Assembly: GCA_947243855.1 (NCBI GenBank)
Contig: CAMXIK010000013.1
Coordinates: forward strand, 1 to 64,000
Length of the DNA stretch: 64,000 bases
Origin: an uncultured Lachnospiraceae bacterium
Lineage (GTDB): Bacteria; Bacillota; Clostridia; Lachnospirales; Lachnospiraceae
Reading direction: 5' to 3'
Part shown: piece by piece, positions 8,137 to 16,723 of the stretch
Position numbering within the stretch: position 1 is the first letter of the stretch
Layout: every line of letters starts with the position of its first letter
Notes under the pieces: generated by a model
What the model was told of the DNA's origin: nothing
The model's input: only the letters and a program-made list of their open reading frames with translations
Databases searched by the model: none
Position numbers and translations under genes: made by a program

Positions 8137-8205
8137 AAAGTGGTGAAAAGTGGAGAGAAGTGGTTTAAAGTGGCAGAGAAATCCCTTTTCGTGGCAGACC
8201 ACTTT
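8137..8205 (+). promoter_or_regulatory. MraZ operator: four AAAGTGG-type boxes at 10-bp spacing
   Basis: AAAGTGG-like boxes end at 8143, 8153, 8163 and 8173, an exact 10-bp period that puts them on one face of the helix. An inverted CCACTTT follows at 8199-8205. This matches the direct-repeat operators known for MraZ, which regulates its own dcw operon. Confidence 0.85.
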
Positions 8206-8258
8206 CTGATCAGAGAAAGCGCAGTGTACAGCGTTACATGCGGGCAGGGTGATTGCAC

Positions 8259-8690
8259 ATGTTTATGGGAGAATACAATCACACAATCGACGCGAAGGGC
8301 AGGCTGATTGTTCCCTCGAAGTTCAGGGAAATTCTGGGAGACGTATTTGTAGTAACCAAGGGATTGGACGGCTGCCTGTTTGTGTATGATAACGAAGAGT
8401 GGAAGCTCTTTGAAGAGAAATTGAGAGCCCTGCCCATTACCAACAAGGAGGCCAGACAGTTTGTAAGGTTTTTTCTGGCGGGAGCCACAGAAGCGGAAGT
8501 GGACAAACAGGGAAGAATCCTGATTCCCAATGTTTTAAGGGAATTTGCTGGACTTACAAAGGATGTGGTGCTTGTGGGCGTTGGAAGCAGGATAGAGATT
8601 TGGGGAAGGGAACGTTTCGAAGATACGGCGGCCTTCGAGGATATGGATGAGATTGCGGAGCACATGGCACAGCTTGGGCTGGGGATCTAA
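8259..8690 (+). CDS. mraZ: Transcriptional regulator MraZ
   Basis: 143 residues, normal length. Two SpoVT/AbrB-like DNA-binding repeats, each with a DxxGR motif: [11 protein letters not shown] near the start and [11 protein letters not shown] near 80. MraZ forms a ring-shaped oligomer that binds the tandem boxes upstream and controls the division/cell-wall operon. The chosen start gives the conserved [11 protein letters not shown] beginning and has AGGGTG seven bases upstream; a TTG two codons earlier is not needed. First gene of the dcw cluster. Confidence 0.97.
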   Translation: MFMGEYNHTIDAKGRLIVPSKFREILGDVFVVTKGLDGCLFVYDNEEWKLFEEKLRALPITNKEARQFVRFFLAGATEAEVDKQGRILIPNVLREFAGLTKDVVLVGVGSRIEIWGRERFEDTAAFEDMDEIAEHMAQLGLGI

Positions 8691-8715
8691 TGACCGCATA
8701 AGTAAGGAAAAAAAC

Positions 8716-9654
8716 ATGGAATTTAAGCACACCTCGGTGCTCCTTGAACAAACCATAGAGAATCTGGACATCAAACCGGAAGGAATCTATCTGGACGGGA
8801 CCTTGGGCGGCGGCGGACATGCCTTAGCGGTTGTTTCAAAATTAAACGGAAAAGGCCGGCTCATCGGTATCGATCAGGATGAGGACGCGATTGCGGCGGC
8901 AGGAGAGAGGCTTAAGCCCTATGGGGAACGGATCACCTTACTCCGTGATAATTACGCAAATGCAGCGGAGGCTCTTGCAGGGATTGGGATTTACGGGGTT
9001 GACGGCATTGTGCTGGATCTGGGGGTGTCGTCCTACCAGTTGGATAATGAAGAGAGAGGTTTTTCCTATCGGTATGATGCCGCTCTCGATATGAGGATGG
9101 ACAGAAGACAGTCCTTAAGTGCAAAAGAAATTGTAAACGAATATTCGGAGACGGAGCTTACCCGTATTCTGCGGGATTACGGGGAAGAGAAATTTGCAAG
9201 GAACATTGCGAAACATATTGTGGCGGCCAGAAAGGACAAGCCGTTAGAAACCACGGGAGAGCTAAATGAAATCATAAAAGCGGCGATACCGGCGAAGATG
9301 CGGGCCGTGGGAGGGCATCCCTCCAAGAGAACCTTTCAGGCAATCAGGATTGAGTGTAACCGGGAGTTGGAAGTGCTTAAGGATTCTTTGGACGGGCTGA
9401 TCGACTTATTACATCCGGGCGGAAGAATCTGTGTGATTACTTTCCATTCATTAGAGGACAGGATCGTGAAATCCGCATTTCGGAAAAATGAGAATCCCTG
9501 TACCTGTCCGCCGGACTTTCCGGTGTGCGTGTGCGGTAAAAAGCCAAAAGGCACAGTTATGACGAAAAAGCCGATCCTGCCAACCGCGCGGGAGATGGAA
9601 GAAAATAGCCGGGCTAAGAGTGCAAAGCTTCGGGTTTTTATGAAAAATGTTTGA
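8716..9654 (+). CDS. rsmH: 16S rRNA (cytosine-1402-N4)-methyltransferase
   Basis: 312 residues (formerly MraW). It methylates N4 of C1402 in the ribosomal P site using S-adenosylmethionine. The SAM-binding motif [12 protein letters not shown] is near residue 30; conserved [23 protein letters not shown] and [12 protein letters not shown] follow, and [10 protein letters not shown] is near the C-terminus. A Cys-rich segment ([15 protein letters not shown]) is usual for Firmicute members. The start at 8716 has AAGGA upstream; an earlier in-frame ATG would overlap mraZ and lacks a binding site. Confidence 0.97.
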   Translation: MEFKHTSVLLEQTIENLDIKPEGIYLDGTLGGGGHALAVVSKLNGKGRLIGIDQDEDAIAAAGERLKPYGERITLLRDNYANAAEALAGIGIYGVDGIVLDLGVSSYQLDNEERGFSYRYDAALDMRMDRRQSLSAKEIVNEYSETELTRILRDYGEEKFARNIAKHIVAARKDKPLETTGELNEIIKAAIPAKMRAVGGHPSKRTFQAIRIECNRELEVLKDSLDGLIDLLHPGGRICVITFHSLEDRIVKSAFRKNENPCTCPPDFPVCVCGKKPKGTVMTKKPILPTAREMEENSRAKSAKLRVFMKNV

Positions 9655-9687
9655 TAGCGGAAAAAGTATGAAGGGGAAGTAAGGAAA

Positions 9688-10146
9688 ATGGCAGCAACGA
9701 GGCAGAACGCCTATTATGTGCAGGGCAGTACGGTAAGGAAAACTCGTCCGGAACGGGAGATCACCCGCAGTCCCAAGAAAAAAGTCAATAACAGTGTGAG
9801 AAGAAACAGGGATCGCGCGAAACATATGAATGCGGGATATGTCCTGTTTTTGGGGTTGGCACTTGTCGCAACCGGTATCATTCTGGTATACTATATTGGA
9901 TTGCAGTCGGATATCACAAACAGCGTGAAGCATATTTCGACACTAGAGAGCCAGTTGAATGAGATTAAGGTTGCAAACGAGGAGAATTACAGTAGGATAT
10001 CAAGCAGCGTGGATTTAGAGGAAATCCGCAGGATTGCGATACAGGAGCTTGGAATGCAGTACGCGCAGGAAGGACAGATTATTTCCTTTACCAGTGAGAA
10101 CAGCGATTATGTGAAGCAGATGGCTGAGATTCCCAAGCTGGATTGA
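9688..10146 (+). CDS. ftsL: FtsL-like bitopic division protein
   Basis: 152 residues. A basic cytoplasmic tail of about 45 residues, one membrane helix (YVLFLGLALVATGIILVYYI), then an extracellular coiled coil (SDITNSVKHISTLESQLNEIKVANEEN in pieces) and a short tail. This is the FtsL/DivIC layout, and its place between rsmH and the PBP gene is the conserved ftsL position. FtsL links FtsQ/DivIB to the septal PBP and FtsW. Sequence identity in this family is low, so the assignment rests on topology and context. Confidence 0.85.
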   Translation: MAATRQNAYYVQGSTVRKTRPEREITRSPKKKVNNSVRRNRDRAKHMNAGYVLFLGLALVATGIILVYYIGLQSDITNSVKHISTLESQLNEIKVANEENYSRISSSVDLEEIRRIAIQELGMQYAQEGQIISFTSENSDYVKQMAEIPKLD

Positions 10147-10158
10147 GTAGGTGGTTTT

Positions 10159-12477
10159 TTGGCTGGAAAAAGAAAAAATTCCGTGTTGAAGTTTACAATG
10201 AAGATGCAGAAGAAGCTGGTGGTGTTATATCTGCTTATTCTGGCGTCCTTTTTGGGACTCAGCGCACGGCTGTTTTTAATCAACAGGGATAATGGGGAAG
10301 AGTACAAGAAGCAGGTATTGTCACATCAGGAGTATGATTCTGTGACAATACCTTTTAAACGTGGCGAGATCATAGACTCTAACGGTACGGTTCTGGCGGT
10401 GAGCAATAAGGTTTACAATGTAATCTTAGATACGAAGCTTGTGTTGCGGAAGGAGGACTATCTGGAACCTACTTTAAGCGCGTTAAATCGATTCTTTGAT
10501 ATAGATACGAGCGCGGTGAGGGCCTATATTGCGGAACATCCGGAATCCTCTTACTATGTTATGGCAAGACGGGTCGAGTATGAGAAGAAGACCGCCTTTG
10601 AGGAGTTCTGCAAAGATGAAGAACAGGGAAAGAATATCAAAGGGGTCTGGTTTGAGGACGAGTATAAGAGGGAATACCCGAACGGTTCCCTTGCCTGTGA
10701 CGTAATCGGCTTTACGACAGGCGATAATGCGGGCACATATGGGCTTGAGGAATATTACAACGACACCTTAAGCGGCATTAACGGCAGGCAGTATGGCTAC
10801 CTGAACGACGATTCCACGCTGGAGCGTACCACCATAGCGGCAAGGGACGGCAACAATATTCAGATTACCATAGATGCCAATATCCAGACCATCGTGGAAA
10901 AATATCTGAAAGCGTTTAATGAGGAATATAAAGATAACGCAAGGCCAGGCAACGGCGCGGAAAATCTCGGCTGTATTATTATGGAGCCAGATACGGCCAA
11001 TATACTGGCTATGGCAAGCTATCCCACATTTGATCTAAACGACGTCAGAAATAAGGATAATCTGCTCGGTATGCCGTTGCTTGACAAGGATGGAAAAAAG
11101 GTTACGGTTGATGAGGAAGGAAACTCGATTAAGGGAGCCTGTGTGACGGAAGAAGCCCTTGCGGAAATGAATGACGAAGTCATGTACCAGCATTTAAACG
11201 CCCTGTGGAAAAATTTCTGCATTGTCGATTCCTATGAGCCGGGTTCCGTGGCCAAGCCCTTCACGGTGGCGGCGGCGCTGGAAAGCGGTTCCATCACGGG
11301 AAATGAGACGTATCTTTGCGAAGGCAAGCTTCATGTGGGAGATCACGATATCAAGTGCCACCAGACATATGGGGACGGCCGTCTGTCGGTACAGGAAGGG
11401 ATAGAGCGTTCCTGCAACGTGGTTTTGATGAACGTAGCTTTTGCGGTTGGGAAGGAAAAGTTTGTAGAGTATCAGCACAGCTTTAATTTCGGCTTAAAGA
11501 CGAATATCGATCTGGCGGGCGAACCGAGGACGGATACCGTGATCTTTCATAAAGACAATATCGGTATGACGGATCTTGCCACCAATTCCTTTGGACAGGG
11601 CTTTAATGCTACCATGATTCAGATGATCACGGGGTTCTGCTCCCTGATCAACGGCGGAAACTACTATGCGCCCCATCTTGTCAGCAGAATCACGACGGCG
11701 GACGGCGCTACCATCGAAAATATCGAGCCAAGACTTTTGAAACAGACCATATCACAGTCCACCAGCGAAACCATCAGGGAGTATTGTAATACGGTAGTGA
11801 GCGGGGAGAACGGCACTGGAAAGACGGCCAGGCCGGCGGGGTATATGATAGGCGGAAAGACGGGGACGGCGGAGACCCTGCCGCGCGGCAATCATGAGTA
11901 CGTGGTTTCTTTTATGGGATATGCGCCGGCGGACGATCCGCAGGTTGTCATTTATGTGGTGGTGGACAGGCCCAATGTACAGCTTCAAGATAATGCCAGA
12001 TACGCAACCGTAATCGTCAGAAATATTTTGACGGAGGTGCTTCCCTATATGAATATCTTCATGACGGAGGAACTCAGCGACAAGGAGAGAGAAGAGTTAG
12101 AACAGCTTCAAATCCAGATCAGACAGCCTTTGCCGGCAGACGAAGAGGGAGAGACCGAACTGGATGAGGAGGGGAATCCCATTCCGCCCGAAGAGGGCGG
12201 AGAAACCGCTGGCGACGGCGGGGAAGCGCCCGCAGAGGGAGAAGAAGGCGGTGAGGAAGAACCGGAAGTCAATGAAGAGTGGAGAAACTTCCCGAAAGAC
12301 CCGGCTACCGGCTATCTGGTTGACCCTGCCACGGGTAATATGCTTGATCCGCAGATCGGCACTGTGGTGAGCGGCGGAAGTCTTCTGGGGGAAACGCCGG
12401 AAGGAGAAACGCCCGAAGGGACGGCTGCGGGAGGCGAAACGCCGGAAGGAGAAGGGAACCCCGGGGAAACAGAATAG
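10159..12477 (+). CDS. Class B penicillin-binding protein (FtsI/SpoVD type) with acidic tail
   Basis: 772 residues. One N-terminal membrane helix (LVVLYLLILASFLGLSARLF), a PBP dimerisation domain, then a transpeptidase domain with all three active-site motifs: SVAK (Ser near 363), SCN (about 418) and KTGT (about 567). It crosslinks septal peptidoglycan. The last ~110 residues are a Glu/Gly/Pro-rich low-complexity extension instead of PASTA domains; it contains ATGYLVDPATGNMLDP. The start is a TTG with AGGTGG upstream. The second PBP gene is 69 bp downstream, so the two may divide vegetative (FtsI) and sporulation (SpoVD) roles; which is which cannot be told from sequence. Confidence 0.93.
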   Translation: MAGKRKNSVLKFTMKMQKKLVVLYLLILASFLGLSARLFLINRDNGEEYKKQVLSHQEYDSVTIPFKRGEIIDSNGTVLAVSNKVYNVILDTKLVLRKEDYLEPTLSALNRFFDIDTSAVRAYIAEHPESSYYVMARRVEYEKKTAFEEFCKDEEQGKNIKGVWFEDEYKREYPNGSLACDVIGFTTGDNAGTYGLEEYYNDTLSGINGRQYGYLNDDSTLERTTIAARDGNNIQITIDANIQTIVEKYLKAFNEEYKDNARPGNGAENLGCIIMEPDTANILAMASYPTFDLNDVRNKDNLLGMPLLDKDGKKVTVDEEGNSIKGACVTEEALAEMNDEVMYQHLNALWKNFCIVDSYEPGSVAKPFTVAAALESGSITGNETYLCEGKLHVGDHDIKCHQTYGDGRLSVQEGIERSCNVVLMNVAFAVGKEKFVEYQHSFNFGLKTNIDLAGEPRTDTVIFHKDNIGMTDLATNSFGQGFNATMIQMITGFCSLINGGNYYAPHLVSRITTADGATIENIEPRLLKQTISQSTSETIREYCNTVVSGENGTGKTARPAGYMIGGKTGTAETLPRGNHEYVVSFMGYAPADDPQVVIYVVVDRPNVQLQDNARYATVIVRNILTEVLPYMNIFMTEELSDKEREELEQLQIQIRQPLPADEEGETELDEEGNPIPPEEGGETAGDGGEAPAEGEEGGEEEPEVNEEWRNFPKDPATGYLVDPATGNMLDPQIGTVVSGGSLLGETPEGETPEGTAAGGETPEGEGNPGETE

Positions 12478-12493
12478 CGGGAATTGAGAATAA

Positions 12494-12538
12494 CCTCATA
12501 AAAAGGATAATAGATTATATTAATACCTTTTTATGGGG
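12494..12538 (+). terminator. Weak hairpin between the two PBP genes
   Basis: CCTCATAAAAAGG (12494-12506) pairs with CCTTTTTATGGGG (12526-12538), followed by TTTTCC. The stem is AU-rich, so it is more likely a partial attenuator or processing site than a full stop. It covers the region just before the ATG of the second PBP. Confidence 0.45.
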
Positions 12539-12546
12539 TTTTCCTT

Positions 12547-14292
12547 ATGGATGATAAGATGAACCATAAAACCTATCACAGGAGCAAGACAGTGACGGTT
12601 TTTTTTCTGTGTGCGATTGTACTGTTCGGGCTGGCGGGAAGACTGGTCTATTTGATGGTATTCCAATCGGAGTATTATACGTTGAAGGCAAGAGAACTTC
12701 ACGAGAGAGAGAGAAGCATTAAGGCGGCAAGGGGACGCATCATAGATGCCAACGGGAAAATTTTGGCGGACAACAAGACTGTCTGTACGGTTTCCGTGAT
12801 TCACAGCCAAATTAAGGACGCTGAGAAGGTGATCGCTGTGCTTTCGGAAGAACTGGGGCTGTCGCAGGATTATGTCCGAAAGCGGGTGGAGAAATATTCG
12901 TCCATCGAAAAGATTAAGAGCAACGTGGATAAGGTTACGGGGGACGCGATCAGAAGTTATGCCATGGACGGCGTCAAGGTGGATGAGGATTACAAGCGGT
13001 ACTACCCTTACGATACGCTGGCCTCCAAAGCGCTTGGCTTTACCGGCGGGGACAATCAGGGTATCATAGGACTAGAGGTGATCTATGAGGAATATCTAAA
13101 GGGAGAAGCGGGAACGATCTTAACGGTGACGGATGCCAAGGGCGTGGAGCAGGACGAGGAGGGCGAGGCAAGGGTGGAGCCGGTGAGCGGCCGCGACCTC
13201 TATGTGAGTCTGGATATCAATATTCAAAGCTATGCGACCCAGCTTGCGAAACAGACGATGGAGACGAAAGAGGCTGACCGTGTGTCGATTCTAGTTATGA
13301 ATCCGCAAAACGGGGAAATTCTGGCGATGGTAGATGTGCCGGAGTTCGATTTAAATAATCCCTATACGCTCCAGAATGGAATGGATGCCATGGCCTATTC
13401 TGAGAAAAAGCGGCAGGAGCTTTTAAACGCGATGTGGAGAAACGGCTGTATCAATGATACCTATGAGCCGGGCTCTACGTTTAAGATTATCACGGCGGCC
13501 GCTGGGCTGGAATCCGGCGCGGTAAAACCGGAGGACACCTTTAACTGTCCCGGATTTATTATGGTGGAGGACAGAAAGATCCGCTGTCATAAGGTGGGAG
13601 GCCACGGCGCGGAAAATTTTGTACAGGGTACGATGAATTCCTGCAATCCCGTTTTTATCACGGTAGGACTGCGGATTGGCGTGGAGCGGTATTATTCTTA
13701 TTTCAGGCAGTTTGGTCTTCTGGATAAGACGGGCGTCGATCTGCCGGGGGAAGCGGGCACGATTATGCACAAGATGGAAAATATCGGGCCTGTGGAATTG
13801 GCAACGATTTCTTTTGGACAGTCCTTTCAGATTACGCCGATTCAATTAGCAACCACGGCTTCCTCCATTGTAAACGGCGGCAGACGTATCACGCCCCACT
13901 TCGCCGTGAAGGCGGTATCGGCGGACGGAACGGACAGTCTGGTTTTTTCCTATCCGGTGAGAAACGATGTGGTGTCTGCGGAGACTTCCGAGACGATGCG
14001 CTATATTCTGGAACAGGTGGTGGCGGAGGGAAGCGGCAAAAACGGCGCGGTGGAGGGTTACCGCGTGGGCGGTAAGACGGCCACCAGCCAGACCCTGCCC
14101 CGCGGAAGCGGCAGATATATCGCTTCCTTTTTGGGATTTGCACCGGCGGACGATCCGCAGGTTTTGGCGCTGGCGATCATCCACAATCCGCAGGGAACTT
14201 ACTATGGCGGACAGATTGCAGCCCCGGTGGTGAGACAGCTCTTTGAGAATATCCTTCCCTATTTGGAAAAAAAGGGATATAATCGAACATGA
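12547..14292 (+). CDS. Second class B penicillin-binding protein, KTA instead of KTG
   Basis: 581 residues. Membrane helix near the N-terminus (VFFLCAIVLFGLAGRLVYLM), PBP dimer domain with RGRIIDANGKILA, then transpeptidase. Active-site motifs are STFK (Ser near 310) and SCN (about 365), but the third motif reads K-T-A-T (510-513) where KTG(T/S) is expected. The neighbouring PBP has a canonical KTGT in the same sequence context. The Ala at this beta-3 position could alter substrate or beta-lactam binding. No PASTA domain. The ribosome binding site is poor (GGGG only), which may mean lower translation or dependence on the upstream hairpin. Confidence 0.92.
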   Translation: MDDKMNHKTYHRSKTVTVFFLCAIVLFGLAGRLVYLMVFQSEYYTLKARELHERERSIKAARGRIIDANGKILADNKTVCTVSVIHSQIKDAEKVIAVLSEELGLSQDYVRKRVEKYSSIEKIKSNVDKVTGDAIRSYAMDGVKVDEDYKRYYPYDTLASKALGFTGGDNQGIIGLEVIYEEYLKGEAGTILTVTDAKGVEQDEEGEARVEPVSGRDLYVSLDINIQSYATQLAKQTMETKEADRVSILVMNPQNGEILAMVDVPEFDLNNPYTLQNGMDAMAYSEKKRQELLNAMWRNGCINDTYEPGSTFKIITAAAGLESGAVKPEDTFNCPGFIMVEDRKIRCHKVGGHGAENFVQGTMNSCNPVFITVGLRIGVERYYSYFRQFGLLDKTGVDLPGEAGTIMHKMENIGPVELATISFGQSFQITPIQLATTASSIVNGGRRITPHFAVKAVSADGTDSLVFSYPVRNDVVSAETSETMRYILEQVVAEGSGKNGAVEGYRVGGKTATSQTLPRGSGRYIASFLGFAPADDPQVLALAIIHNPQGTYYGGQIAAPVVRQLFENILPYLEKKGYNRT

Positions 14293-14302
14293 AGAATATC
14301 TA

Positions 14303-14370
14303 AGACAGCAAAGAACGCTGTCTAAGATATACTAAGTCATGTTCAGAAGAATATGCGTTGCATATTCTTC
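14303..14370 (+). other. Two consecutive hairpins before mraY
   Basis: AGACAGC-N7-GCTGTCT (14303-14323), extended by near-complementary flanks, is followed by GAAGAATATGC-GTT-GCATATTCTTC (14346-14370), a perfect 11-bp stem. Neither has a strong T-run, so they look like RNA processing or stability elements in the operon transcript. Confidence 0.6.
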
Positions 14371-14396
14371 GCAGATTGAGAACAGACGGAGGAAAT

Positions 14397-15353
14397 ATGA
14401 ATAGCGTAATTCTAATATCAGTGTTAGTATCTTTTGCAATCAGCGTACTATTGGGGCCGGTGGTGATCCCCTTCCTGCGGCGGTTGAAGATCGGACAGAC
14501 GGAGCGGACGGAGGGGCCGGAGAGCCATTTGAAGAAAAACGGTACGCCCACCATGGGAGGCATTTTGATTTTGGTCAGCGTGGTGGTTACGTCCCTGCTT
14601 TTTGTGCGCGATTATCCAAAAATCATTCCGGTGCTGTTTCTCACGCTGGGATTTGGGCTGGTTGGGTTTCTGGATGACTATATTAAAGTGGTTTTGAGAC
14701 GGTCTATGGGGCTTCGGGCTTGGCAGAAATTTGCGCTGCAGATTTTAGTGACGGGGGTGTTTGCCTTTTATCTGTTGCACTACACGGATGTTTCGCTGGC
14801 TATGAAGGTTCCTTTTTTAGCAGACGTATATCTGGATTTCGGATGGTTTAATATTCCGTTTCTGTTCTTTGCCGTGATCGGTACGGTGAACGGCACTAAC
14901 TTTACGGATGGTCTGGATGGTCTGGCAAGCTCCGTGACAGTGCTGGTGGCGACGTTCTTTACGGTGGTGGCGATCGGAACGAACAGCGGCATCGAGCCGA
15001 TTACCTGCGCGGTGGTGGGAGCCCTTCTTGGCTTTTTGCTGTTTAATGTGCATCCGGCCAGCGTGTTTATGGGGGACACAGGTTCCCTTGCCCTCGGCGG
15101 ATTTGTGGCGGCCACGGCCTACATGATGCAGATGCCGCTTTTTATCGTGATCGTGGGACTGGTCTATGTGGTTGAGGTTTTGTCCGTGATGATGCAGATC
15201 ACGTATTTTAAAGCGACCGGCGGCAAACGTATTTTTAAAATGGCGCCGATCCATCATCATTTTGAACTTTGCGGGTGGTCGGAGACGCGGGTTGTCGCGG
15301 TATTCTCGATTGTAACGGCGCTGCTTTGCCTTGTGGCATTAATGGGGGTGTAG
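14397..15353 (+). CDS. mraY: Phospho-N-acetylmuramoyl-pentapeptide-transferase
   Basis: 318 residues, about ten membrane segments. It transfers phospho-MurNAc-pentapeptide from UDP to undecaprenyl phosphate, making lipid I at the inner face of the membrane. Conserved motifs: HLKKNGTPTMGG near 45, FLDDYIKV near 100, NGTNFTDGLDGLA, and the Mg/nucleotide loop with APIHHHFELCGWSE near the C-terminus. The start at 14397 has ACGGAGGA directly upstream. murD begins 3 bp after the stop. Confidence 0.97.
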   Translation: MNSVILISVLVSFAISVLLGPVVIPFLRRLKIGQTERTEGPESHLKKNGTPTMGGILILVSVVVTSLLFVRDYPKIIPVLFLTLGFGLVGFLDDYIKVVLRRSMGLRAWQKFALQILVTGVFAFYLLHYTDVSLAMKVPFLADVYLDFGWFNIPFLFFAVIGTVNGTNFTDGLDGLASSVTVLVATFFTVVAIGTNSGIEPITCAVVGALLGFLLFNVHPASVFMGDTGSLALGGFVAATAYMMQMPLFIVIVGLVYVVEVLSVMMQITYFKATGGKRIFKMAPIHHHFELCGWSETRVVAVFSIVTALLCLVALMGV

Positions 15354-15355
15354 GT

Positions 15356-16720
15356 ATGAATTTACAGGGAAAGAAAGTGCTGGTAGTGGGTTCTGGCATC
15401 AGCGGAATGGGGGCTGTGGAGGCTTTAAACCATGTGGAGGCGGAACCGGTTCTGTTTGATGAAAACGAAAAGCTGAATGTGGAGGATATCAGGGCGAAGC
15501 TGAAACCCGGTCTGCGGGCGGAAATAGTGATCGGGAATCTGCCTGAGGAGATCAAACAGTCTGTGGAACTGGTGGTATTAAGTCCCGGTGTGCCTACGGA
15601 TACGGACTTTGTGGAGGGGTTTCGAAAAAGGGGTGTGAAGATCTGGGGTGAGATCGAACTGGCCTTTGAGATCGGGAAAGGTACTGTGATCGGGATCACG
15701 GGAACCAACGGCAAGACTACGACCACTTCTTTGGTGGGAGCGATCATGGCGTCCCACTGTGCGGATGTGGACGTGGTGGGGAATATCGGGAACCCGTACA
15801 CGTTGACGGCTCTTGATTCCACGGATGAGACGGTGACGGTGGCGGAGATCAGCAGCTTCCAGCTAGAGACGGTGGAGCGGTTTCGGCCGAAGGTTTCCGC
15901 CATCCTGAACATAACGCCGGATCATTTAAACCGGCATCACACCATGGAAAATTACGCGGCGGCAAAGGAGGCTGTCTGCAAAAACCAGACTAAGGAGGAA
16001 ACCTGTGTTCTCAATTATGAAAACAGCTATACGAGAGAGTTTGGGGATCGGTGTCCAGCACAGGTCGTGTGGTTTTCTTCGGAGCGGAAGCTTGCGGACG
16101 GTTTTTATCTGGAAGGGGAAGAAATCTTTCGGGCAAAGAACGGCGTCTCCGAAAGGCTCATGAATATCCATGATATGAAGCTTGTGGGACTGTGTAACGT
16201 GGAAAATGTGATGGCGGCTATGGCGGTGTCAACGGCCTGCGGCGTGCCCATGGAAGAAATTTTGTCGGTAATCAGGGCGTTTGCGCCGGTGGAGCATAGG
16301 ATTGAGTTTGTGGCAGCAAAACGGGGCGTAGACTATTACAACGATTCCAAGGGAACGAATCCCGATGCGGCTATTCAGGGAATTAAGGCGATGGACCGGC
16401 CAACGGTGCTGATCGGCGGCGGTTATGATAAGCAAAGCGAGTATGACGAGTGGATCGAGGCTTTTGACGGCAAGGTGAAATGTCTGGTGCTGATCGGGCA
16501 GACGCGGGAGAAGATTGCGGACTGCGCGAAGCGGCACGGCGTGAAGAATATTGTGCTGGCGGATACCTTTGAGGAGGCGTTTGCGGTATGTGTGGAGCAG
16601 GCTGAGGCAGGAGACGCGGTTTTGCTGTCGCCGGCCTGTGCAAGCTGGGGGATGTTTCCTAATTATGAGGTCAGGGGACAGATGTTTAAGGAAATGGTAA
16701 ATCAGATGGAGGAGAACTGA
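15356..16720 (+). CDS. murD: UDP-N-acetylmuramoylalanine--D-glutamate ligase
   Basis: 454 residues. It adds D-Glu to UDP-MurNAc-L-Ala with ATP. N-terminal Rossmann-like domain (KVLVVGSGISGMGAVEAL), central ATP domain with the P-loop GITGTNGKTTTTSL near 115-128, NITPDHLNRH near 185, and the C-terminal ligase domain with DYYNDSKGTNPDA near 325. The start at 15356 is separated from mraY by two bases and has AGG upstream; translation coupling is likely. ftsW follows 3 bp after the stop. Confidence 0.97.
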   Translation: MNLQGKKVLVVGSGISGMGAVEALNHVEAEPVLFDENEKLNVEDIRAKLKPGLRAEIVIGNLPEEIKQSVELVVLSPGVPTDTDFVEGFRKRGVKIWGEIELAFEIGKGTVIGITGTNGKTTTTSLVGAIMASHCADVDVVGNIGNPYTLTALDSTDETVTVAEISSFQLETVERFRPKVSAILNITPDHLNRHHTMENYAAAKEAVCKNQTKEETCVLNYENSYTREFGDRCPAQVVWFSSERKLADGFYLEGEEIFRAKNGVSERLMNIHDMKLVGLCNVENVMAAMAVSTACGVPMEEILSVIRAFAPVEHRIEFVAAKRGVDYYNDSKGTNPDAAIQGIKAMDRPTVLIGGGYDKQSEYDEWIEAFDGKVKCLVLIGQTREKIADCAKRHGVKNIVLADTFEEAFAVCVEQAEAGDAVLLSPACASWGMFPNYEVRGQMFKEMVNQMEEN

Positions 16721-16723
16721 TCG

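Noticed and set aside
8137-8177. Regular short repeats that could be mistaken for a CRISPR array
   Set aside because: The period is 10 bp with 7-bp boxes, far too short; they are MraZ boxes. No CRISPR array or cas gene was seen in the window.
14817-15912. Long minus-strand open frames opposite mraY and murD
   Set aside because: They mirror conserved essential genes, lack binding sites, and consist of Ser/Thr/Pro- or His/Arg-rich low-complexity translations.
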